A stretch of DNA of 21,201 bases from Chlorobiota bacterium (GTDB taxonomy: Bacteria; Bacteroidota; Bacteroidia; Bacteroidales; F082): NCBI GenBank assembly GCA_030619415.1, contig JAUXBM010000002.1, positions 1 through 21,201 of the forward strand, in the 5' to 3' direction. Positions 14,563 to 21,201 of the stretch are shown one piece after another; the stretch's first letter is position 1; each line of letters begins with the position of its first letter. The notes below the pieces were generated by a model. That model was not told the origin of the DNA and searched no databases. It was given only the letters and a program-made list of their open reading frames with translations. The translations under genes were made by a program, and so were the position numbers.

Positions 14563-17292
14563 TTAACCGCATTTCGAGTGGCCGCATGCCTTACATGTGA
14601 GGCATCCGTCTTCGTAAACTATTGACGACTCGCCACATTCAGAACATACCTTATCAACGCTGGTACCATCCAGCACGTATTTTTTCAGTGCCCTGACTAC
14701 GCCGTTTTTCCAGGTATTGATATTATCTTCAACCACGGTCAGGTTCGATACCAGGTCGATTACATAAGGGATCGGCATTCCATGCCGGAGTACGCCTGAA
14801 ATCAGTTTTGCATAGTTCCAGTATTCTTTTTCGAACGAACGCGAGAGGCCTTCAAAAGTAACCTTATAGCCTTGCTTGTCTTCAAATCTGAAATCGTACC
14901 GGGTTGGCTCATCCTTCACTTTGGTTTTTATCACCCAACCACTTTCTACCCAGGGAGGCAGGAAAAAGTCTTCAGCCTGACCGGTGAATACTTCATAAGG
15001 TTTGTCGTTAATTTTACCAATAACAGCAATCCATTTTTCGTAGTTATTCTGAAAACGTATTACATCCGCTTCGGTAATTTTTGGCCTTGGTGGTGCTTTC
15101 GTTTCGAGAAAGGAGTTTTCGTCTTCTTTCTTGTCATTTTTTACAAGCACTCCCGCACGTGAACCATCGCGATAAATGGTTATGCCTTTGCAGCCACTTT
15201 CCCATGCTGTGAGGTAAATATCACTCACGAGTTCTTCCGTTGCCTCTTCCGGTATGTTTACTGTAACACTGATAGAGTGATCTACCCATTTCTGGACTTG
15301 ACCCTGCATCTTCACTTTGCTCAACCAATCAATATCGGCCGAGGTGGCCTTGTAATAAGGCGATTCCTCTATAATTTTGTTCAACTCTTCGTCCGATTTC
15401 TGCTTCACTTCCGCCACATCATAACCTGACATACTGAGCCATGTTTCAAATTTTGGATGAAATACATTGTACTCTTCCCAGGCATCTCCTACTTCATCGG
15501 TAAAGCTTATTGTTACTTTTTTATCGTTGGGATTTACCTTTCGGCGCCGTTTATACGATACCATAAAAACGGGTTCAATCCCTGATGATGTTTGGGTGCA
15601 GATGCTAACACTTCCGGTTGGAGCAATCGTGAGCATGGCAATATTACGGCGCCCAACTTTCATCATTTTTTCGTACACATGCGGGGCGTGTTCTGTGATC
15701 CTTTCAATAAATGGGTTTCCTTCTTCCCTTGTTGAATCATAGATTGGAAATGATCCGCGTTCTTCGGCGAGGTTAACTGATGAACGGTAAACTTCGATCG
15801 CAAGAAGTTTGTGTACCTCAGTTGAAAAGTTTATCGCCTCTTTTGATCCATATCTTAAACCCAGTGCAGCAAGCATATCACCTTCGGCTGTAATGCCAAT
15901 GCCTGTTCTTCTGCCTTGTATAGATTTTTCACGAATTTTTTCCCAGAGTCTCCTTTCCACTGATTTGATTTCTTCTGATTCCGGGTCAGAATTAATCTTG
16001 GCAAGTATGGCATCAATTTTCTCCACTTCCATGTCGATGATATCATCCATAATTCGCTGTGCAATGTGCGCATGCCTGATGAAAAGATCGCCGTTAAAAT
16101 AAGCATCCTTTGCAAATGGATTTTCGACGTAACTGTATAAATTCATTGCCAGCAAACGGCAACTATCGTAAGGGCAAAGGGGGATTTCTCCACAGGGGTT
16201 GGTTGATACTGTTTCAAACCCATAATCCGCATACCTGTCAGGAATTGCTTCCCTGGTAACAGTATCCCAAAATAAAATGCCGGGCTCAGCCGAAGACCAT
16301 GCATTGTGGATGATTTTATTCCACAGCGGGAGTGCTTCTATTTCTTTGGTGACTTTAGGATTGTTCGAGTTTACAGGATATTGCTGTTTATACGTACTTT
16401 GCTCTTTAACAGCATTCATGAATTCGTCATCGATCTTTACAGAGATGTTGGCGCCGGTTACTTTTCCTGTTTCCATCTTGGCATCAATAAAATGTTCCGC
16501 ATCGGGGTGCTTGATACCGATACTCAGCATCAATGCCCCGCGTCGGCCGTCCTGTGCAACCTCACGTGTTGAATTGGAATACCGCTCCATAAATGGCACC
16601 ACACCTGTTGATGTAAGTGCAGAATTTTTTACCGGGCTACCACCGGGGCGGATATGGGTAAGGTCGTGACCTACACCACCCCTTCGCTTCATCAATTGCA
16701 CTTGCTCCTGGTCGGTTTTGAGGATGCCCCCATAAGAGTCAGAACCACCTTCGTTACCTATAACAAAACAATTAGACAATGATGATATTTGGTAATCGTT
16801 GCCAATTCCTGCCATCGGGCTACCCTGGGGAACGATATATTTAAATTTCTTTATGACATCATATACCTCATCCTCACTCATTGGATTGGGATAGTTTTTC
16901 TCAATCCGGGCAACTTCGCCGGCGATCCGTTTGTGCATATCATCCGGCGTAAGTTCATACACATTTCCATCACTGTCTTTCAGGGCATACTTGTTTATCC
17001 AGACATTGGCAGCAAGTGCATCACCATTAAAATATTCAGTTGAGGCCTCTAATATTTCATCATGAGAGTAAATTTCTTTTGGTTTATTTCTCTTAATCTC
17101 CGGCACAGGTTGGTCAATAACCTGGGTTGCCTCTTCGGCCATTAGCTGGTCTTGCTCTTGCTTCATTTCTTTTTTAGTTCTTTCTTCGTAAACCTTTTGA
17201 TAAAAATCCTTTTCTGTCGAACTTTCTTCCTTTAGTGCTTCCTGGTTCTTACCGTTTTTTGCTTCGATGCTCATAAACAAATCATGCTCCAT
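14563..17292 (-). CDS. nrdJ: Adenosylcobalamin-dependent (class II) ribonucleotide reductase
   Basis: Reduces ribonucleotides to deoxyribonucleotides using an adenosylcobalamin radical, with or without oxygen. 909 residues. Active-site residues match Thermotoga NrdJ: Cys175 in LSNCFVIGNE, then Asn365, thiyl-radical Cys367 and Glu369 in STNPCGEIPLC, and Cys378, with the same 11-residue spacing between the last two cysteines. APTGSVS (557-563) is the substrate-phosphate loop. Residues 735-870 form the extra C-terminal domain often found in NrdJ, and the tail has CSEC, CLTCKAC and a final HSKCG, probably the redox shuttle plus a metal site. The start is ATG 17292; MSIEAK six codons in is an alternative. 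No cobalamin riboswitch was seen upstream. The first 65 residues are charged and low in complexity. Confidence 0.96.
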   Translation of the reverse strand: MEHDLFMSIEAKNGKNQEALKEESSTEKDFYQKVYEERTKKEMKQEQDQLMAEEATQVIDQPVPEIKRNKPKEIYSHDEILEASTEYFNGDALAANVWINKYALKDSDGNVYELTPDDMHKRIAGEVARIEKNYPNPMSEDEVYDVIKKFKYIVPQGSPMAGIGNDYQISSLSNCFVIGNEGGSDSYGGILKTDQEQVQLMKRRGGVGHDLTHIRPGGSPVKNSALTSTGVVPFMERYSNSTREVAQDGRRGALMLSIGIKHPDAEHFIDAKMETGKVTGANISVKIDDEFMNAVKEQSTYKQQYPVNSNNPKVTKEIEALPLWNKIIHNAWSSAEPGILFWDTVTREAIPDRYADYGFETVSTNPCGEIPLCPYDSCRLLAMNLYSYVENPFAKDAYFNGDLFIRHAHIAQRIMDDIIDMEVEKIDAILAKINSDPESEEIKSVERRLWEKIREKSIQGRRTGIGITAEGDMLAALGLRYGSKEAINFSTEVHKLLAIEVYRSSVNLAEERGSFPIYDSTREEGNPFIERITEHAPHVYEKMMKVGRRNIAMLTIAPTGSVSICTQTSSGIEPVFMVSYKRRRKVNPNDKKVTISFTDEVGDAWEEYNVFHPKFETWLSMSGYDVAEVKQKSDEELNKIIEESPYYKATSADIDWLSKVKMQGQVQKWVDHSISVTVNIPEEATEELVSDIYLTAWESGCKGITIYRDGSRAGVLVKNDKKEDENSFLETKAPPRPKITEADVIRFQNNYEKWIAVIGKINDKPYEVFTGQAEDFFLPPWVESGWVIKTKVKDEPTRYDFRFEDKQGYKVTFEGLSRSFEKEYWNYAKLISGVLRHGMPIPYVIDLVSNLTVVEDNINTWKNGVVRALKKYVLDGTSVDKVCSECGESSIVYEDGCLTCKACGHSKCG

Positions 17293-17668
17293 GAATAAGT
17301 ATGCCTTGCGGGTGTTGTTAAATGGTTAAACTCCTATAAAACAAGTTGGTACGTATTTGGAAAGGGTACCTTATTTGTGCTGCAATATACAATCAAAAAC
17401 AAGTAGGTTTGGCTGAAAATTATTAACAGGGCAAGGTGTATAATTATTAAGCTGGTCGGAACTAAGACTTTAGATGATAAATATCAATTAAAAATAATTT
17501 TTGGGCATTTTTGGCACAGTTTTATGGACAATTTTCTCTTCTAAAAATAACCGGTTCAAAACCAACCCGATGAATAAATTTTAAAGGTATTTGATTGTGA
17601 TTTCTGTAAAAATATATCATCGGAAAATTGAGCGTTATGCAAAACAGTTTTTATGTTTTTGTTGATTA
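17293..17668. other. 376-base intergenic region upstream of nrdJ
   Basis: AT-rich, no credible open frame, tRNA, or cobalamin riboswitch (the B12-box GCCACTG was looked for and not seen on the nrdJ strand). It must hold the nrdJ promoter; the best candidate is a poor match (TATATTGCAGC on the minus strand near 17380). An AGGAGTTTAACCA at 17323-17335 is shared with the acpP leader. A weak GGTT-TTG-AACC hairpin followed by a T-rich stretch near 17545-17565 may end transcription of the upstream gene. Confidence 0.5.
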
Positions 17669-20600
17669 TTAAAAATCAAGACTCAAAGAGAGATACCAGA
17701 CCGGTTTATTGATTTGATAATTTTCAACTCCCCAGGCTACATCACCGCGAATAAAATAACCAAGGACATGAATGCGGGCGCCAAAACCAAAACCACCAAC
17801 AATGGGCTCTTTTTGAACTTCAACAGAAATAAGTAAAGGACCACTTGACACATAACGTGTATATAATGAATTTTGGTCGGAATAGGGATTGGGGCCTGTC
17901 CATGCGGTACCGATATCAGCAAAGGTTACCAACTGCAGATTTCTTAAGAAGCCTGAACTAACCGGTGTTTTCGAAAAGAACTGTACAATCGGGAACCGAA
18001 GTTCGGTATTGAATACAACAAAACTATTTCCATTTCTGATATTCTGGTTAAAACCACGCATGTTGGTCGCCAGTGTTTGATAGGCATAATTCATCGAACG
18101 ATCAATGGGTGTATCCATATTGAATTTCGGGAACATCCAGTTATCAACTCCGCCCATATAGTAAATGAGTGGGCTTTCGCCGAATGAAGTACTTCCGGCA
18201 ATGCGATTGGCCCAGATGAAATTCCGGTGGATCTGTGTATAATGTCTTACATCAAACCCCAATACAGTAAGGTTGAACTTTTGATCGTTGGGCAAAAACC
18301 TGTATTGCGACATTATACCAACCATGTTATAGTACTCAGCAAAAATTTTATAGCGGGTTCCTTTATATAAATTCAGCCCTAATGACCTGGTATTGTCGAA
18401 TACCAGTTCTCCTTTAACACTAAGCCAATTGTAATAAATATTCGGGGCTTCCAGTGTTAATTGATCTGTTGCAAGGAATGAATAAGCCTCGTTGCGGTAC
18501 GAGCCCACTCCTTTCAGGGCAAGGGCCTCGTTAAATGGCCATGTTAAAATATAAAACAGTTCATTGGCCTGCATCCTGACCCATGGGTAACCGTAGGTGT
18601 TTTCAAAAGAATACCTGTGATATACTATTTCGCGGTCGAGCCTGTGTTTCAAATTAGTATAGCTCAACAAATATTCATTATTACGAAAAGAAAAATCAAA
18701 TCTAAAAGCTCCGGCAAAGCGATGATTTTCCATCAAATCAGTCACGCCAAGTTGAATGAAAAAATTAAATCCGGCATTCAGGTAAATGGGACCACCACCA
18801 CCGGTAAATGGCTGATAATTATAGTTGAGGTAATTAAAATCAATCTGCGAAATAATATCATTCAGGTAATATTCGGTACGGTATAACAGGCGTTTCGGGA
18901 CAACAAAATCATCAAACGATTCACCGTCATCCTGCGCAAAGATTGTAATCCCATCAATCCCTCCTTTTCTTTTCCCTTTTGGTTTGCCTATCGATTCATT
19001 TCCTTTATTGTCGATGTAAACCATGTAAAACTGCTTCATCCGGGTTATCTTTTTCTCTTTCGGGGCATCGCCCTGCTTCTCAACTAATTCCTGCTTCTCC
19101 AGTAGTTTTTTAAGTTTTGCCTGCTCTTTTTCGTATTCAGCTTTCCGATTGGCCATAAACTTGGTATTGGTCAGCTCAGTATCGGGCAAGGAGGCAAACT
19201 CAGGAATGACATCAGTATAAATTTTATACAACTTATCCTCGAAATAGGTAAATGAATATTTTCCGGCTTGCCTGGCGGCATTAAGATCATGCAAGTTGCG
19301 GGAATAATCAGTAAAGGGCTTTGCGTGGGTGAAATATCGGTAATGAATTGCGGTATCTACCGAACTTACCGTACTGTCGATAATGGCCAGATATCCATTG
19401 TATATACCATTTTCATCGCTTAGGTACGAAATGGTGTTAAAACCAATGTTAGCCGGCATAATTTCATTGGCCAGAGGTGTATTGGTTAATCGCCTGAGAA
19501 TTGGATCACGATGCGCATAATCATAGGCAAACAGGTCAAAATTTTCAGGGATCTCTTCAAAATTTTCCGGTTCAATCCCCAACGTATCGTTAACACGATT
19601 TGAACTAAAAACAATTTGCCGGGAATTATTGATAAACCTGGGGTTCAGTTCTGAATAGATATCATCAGTGATTCTTGTAAAGGAGGCCGCTGCAATGTTG
19701 AATATAAAAATATCCGACTGCCCCTGCTTAACGGCTGACATAAGCAGGAAACGACCATCATTTGAATAAGAAATATCGGTCACTTTTTGCACCTCATAAA
19801 TGATCTGGCTGGTCAGTTTCCTTTCGTCAAGGTTGTACAGATACAAATAGGGCATTCCCTTCTTTTCGATTAGGAAAGCGAGCATTTTCCCGGTAGGATG
19901 CCAGGCCAGAAGCGGATAACTGTAATCCGTTTTCGTGTCAATCATCACGCCTCTTTGGAAAATCTTTTTCTTCTTGCCCCTGGCGATATCATATAAAAAT
20001 ATCTTGTATTTACCCAATTCATTGGAGGTGTAGGCAACATATTTCCCAAATGGGCTCAGGTTGGGTCTTCCAAAGACAACGTCTTTCTTGAATTTTACTG
20101 AAAGTACATCTGTTGGATGGGCCTCATTGTCTATAAAATTCTCATATTCTTTTTCGTAATATGCTCTCCATTCATCGACCAACTTCTTGAATGGCGTGCC
20201 TAGCACATATAAAAAACCTTTATCAATACTATTGCTCACACTGGTCATGTGGATGATATTGCTTACTGCCGCACGGCCATATTGTTTAGAGATGAAACGC
20301 CACAACGAATGACCTGCATAAACGGCATCATCGCCTGACAGGTTATTTACCTTTTTATATCTTCCTGAAAGAATACCATCGCGAACACGGTTATCAAAAT
20401 CAACATCCCATTCATTGCTCAGGTATGAGATAATGCCCACCTTGTACCAGTCGGGGATAGAAAAAAAAGTAGCCGATTTTACCTGCTGTCCCAATGTTCC
20501 ACCAAACATCATCTGGTTAAACATCACTTCCGCGATGCCCGCCCTTATCTGTTCCTTGAATTGAACATGGTTTCCGTTGAAATAAAGAAATACCCTAGAA

Positions 20601-20998
20601 CCGATAATATGCGTAATTCCACCGGTATTGTAACTCGATTCCGTCATGAGCCCGATGTTGCTTTGCTTAAGGTCGGTAAGGGTATTGAATACGATAAACT
20701 GGATTCGTTTGTTAAGGGTGCTTTCTATTTTGTTTTCCATTACAGGAACCTGTTCCTGTGCATATCGGGCTGCAAATTGTGCCAGCTTTTTTCCGTTCTT
20801 GTAAAAATAGGTGTCGTAATCACTGAACTTGTAATACGACCAATTGAATTCGGTGAATTGCACACGGTTTTTGCCAAACGTCATATTCGATCCATTGTAA
20901 AATTGTGCATGTGCACCTGGTGAAACCAGCACCAGTATGCACAAAACCACAAGCCATGGAAATGATTTACGGTATGTTTTTGGTTTATTAAAATCCAC
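17669..20998 (-). CDS. Exported protein: degenerate peptidase-like region, PD40/TolB-like propeller and Omp85-like barrel
   Basis: 1109 residues, probably outer-membrane. A signal peptide (hydrophobic 13-25, cleavage after AHA31) supports the GTG start; an in-frame stop four codons upstream excludes a longer form. Residues 32-290 resemble the substrate side of MA-type metallopeptidases (PDWYKVGIISYLS, compare PxWxxEGxAxY), but HExxH is absent (QIRAGIAEVMFNQM). Residues 300-540 hold PD40/TolB-like blades such as PNLSPFGKYVAYTSN and ISYSNDGRFLLMSA. A Lys/Glu coiled stretch (617-650) leads to a beta-barrel from about 700 to the C-terminal Phe, with an Omp85-like MRGF (980-983) and TELRFPIVQF strand. 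Function unknown; a role in surface assembly or substrate handling is only inferred. Confidence 0.8.
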   Translation of the reverse strand: MDFNKPKTYRKSFPWLVVLCILVLVSPGAHAQFYNGSNMTFGKNRVQFTEFNWSYYKFSDYDTYFYKNGKKLAQFAARYAQEQVPVMENKIESTLNKRIQFIVFNTLTDLKQSNIGLMTESSYNTGGITHIIGSRVFLYFNGNHVQFKEQIRAGIAEVMFNQMMFGGTLGQQVKSATFFSIPDWYKVGIISYLSNEWDVDFDNRVRDGILSGRYKKVNNLSGDDAVYAGHSLWRFISKQYGRAAVSNIIHMTSVSNSIDKGFLYVLGTPFKKLVDEWRAYYEKEYENFIDNEAHPTDVLSVKFKKDVVFGRPNLSPFGKYVAYTSNELGKYKIFLYDIARGKKKKIFQRGVMIDTKTDYSYPLLAWHPTGKMLAFLIEKKGMPYLYLYNLDERKLTSQIIYEVQKVTDISYSNDGRFLLMSAVKQGQSDIFIFNIAAASFTRITDDIYSELNPRFINNSRQIVFSSNRVNDTLGIEPENFEEIPENFDLFAYDYAHRDPILRRLTNTPLANEIMPANIGFNTISYLSDENGIYNGYLAIIDSTVSSVDTAIHYRYFTHAKPFTDYSRNLHDLNAARQAGKYSFTYFEDKLYKIYTDVIPEFASLPDTELTNTKFMANRKAEYEKEQAKLKKLLEKQELVEKQGDAPKEKKITRMKQFYMVYIDNKGNESIGKPKGKRKGGIDGITIFAQDDGESFDDFVVPKRLLYRTEYYLNDIISQIDFNYLNYNYQPFTGGGGPIYLNAGFNFFIQLGVTDLMENHRFAGAFRFDFSFRNNEYLLSYTNLKHRLDREIVYHRYSFENTYGYPWVRMQANELFYILTWPFNEALALKGVGSYRNEAYSFLATDQLTLEAPNIYYNWLSVKGELVFDNTRSLGLNLYKGTRYKIFAEYYNMVGIMSQYRFLPNDQKFNLTVLGFDVRHYTQIHRNFIWANRIAGSTSFGESPLIYYMGGVDNWMFPKFNMDTPIDRSMNYAYQTLATNMRGFNQNIRNGNSFVVFNTELRFPIVQFFSKTPVSSGFLRNLQLVTFADIGTAWTGPNPYSDQNSLYTRYVSSGPLLISVEVQKEPIVGGFGFGARIHVLGYFIRGDVAWGVENYQINKPVWYLSLSLDF

Positions 20999-21028
20999 TG
21001 AAATAAAATCTTAAATCACCTAAAAGTG

Positions 21029-21036
21029 CTAATTTA
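21029..21036 (-). promoter_or_regulatory. -7-like element for the propeller/barrel gene
   Basis: TAAATTAG on the minus strand, one mismatch to TAnnTTTG, about 30 bases before the GTG start. No -33 TTG at the right distance; weak. Confidence 0.25.
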
Positions 21037-21072
21037 TAACAAAATTCAAGCCGTATTATTTTCGATATGGTA

Positions 21073-21201
21073 CATAAAGAGACATTTAGAGACTGATTGG
21101 AATTAATCTTTCAGCTTTCTTATGTGTCTTTTTAGCCACATCATCGTTATTTTTTCGACCCGTAGCTATGGCTATGCGTCTCAAAAATGCCTCGATCTGA
21201 C
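21073..21201. repeat. Palindromic element at the right edge
   Basis: A 40-base near-palindrome at 21149-21188: a 24-base core (GACCCGTAGCTATGGCTATG then CGTC) pairs with itself with one mismatch, flanked by ATTTTT and AAAAAT. A second, looser inverted pair, TAAAGAGACAT (about 21075) and ATGTGTCTTTTTA (about 21122), lies beside it. On the minus strand the DNA is also open from the edge to TAA at 21086-21088 (about 38 codons, RKNNDDVAKKTHKKAERL near the end), so it may instead be the end of a gene cut by the window. Neither reading is established. Confidence 0.4.

Noticed and set aside
17293..17668. Cobalamin riboswitch or NrdR box upstream of nrdJ
   Set aside because: No B12-box (GCCACTG) and no ACACNATATNTNGTGT-like site could be seen.
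1..21201. Defence island, prophage, CRISPR or secondary-metabolite cluster
   Set aside because: Apart from a few unknown proteins, all genes are core metabolic or housekeeping genes with similar base use; no integrase, repeat-spacer array or effector domain was seen.

Overview
The window looks like chromosomal housekeeping DNA from a member of the Bacteroidota, probably in or near the Bacteroidales/Marinilabiliales. The basis is moderate to low GC, Bacteroidota-type -7 promoter elements (TAnnTTTG) in front of several genes, few Shine-Dalgarno sites, a eukaryote-like (type 2) isoleucyl-tRNA synthetase, a DksA-like protein with a worn zinc finger, and an adenosylcobalamin-dependent ribonucleotide reductase. 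Genus cannot be read from the sequence alone. No phage, CRISPR array, insertion sequence, rRNA or tRNA was seen.

Layout. Positions 1-333 (minus) hold acpP followed by the start of fabF (fatty-acid synthesis), divergent from purN (537-1106, plus). Positions 1110-3459 (minus) are a tightly coupled three-gene unit: pgi, a DUF6265-like lipoprotein and a nitroreductase. A 173-residue orphan (3578-4099, plus) is followed by a cluster of REP-like inverted repeats (4104-4243). Then comes the plus-strand unit ileS, dksA-like regulator and lspA (4329-8893). Positions 9025-12651 (minus) are a three-subunit biotin-dependent acyl-CoA carboxylase: biotin carboxylase, biotin carrier and carboxyltransferase, most likely a propionyl-CoA carboxylase. 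fbaA (12911-13987, plus) ends in a clear intrinsic terminator. A small protein of tandem 25-residue repeats (14156-14560, plus) runs into the 3' end of nrdJ (14563-17292, minus). The last large gene (17669-20998, minus) encodes an exported protein that combines a degenerate peptidase-like region, a beta-propeller and an Omp85-like barrel.

How the genes fit together. pgi and fbaA are glycolytic, acpP/fabF make fatty acids, and the carboxylase links propionyl-CoA and methylmalonyl-CoA. NrdJ needs adenosylcobalamin, as does methylmalonyl-CoA mutase, the usual partner of the carboxylase (not in this window), so the cell probably makes or imports B12. LspA would process lipoproteins such as the one at 1655-2122.

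I did not find a clear new defence or mobile system. The parts most worth a second look are the pseudopeptidase/propeller/barrel fusion, the 25-residue repeat protein with a possibly leaderless GTG start, the REP-like cluster upstream of ileS, and the palindromic element at the right edge.
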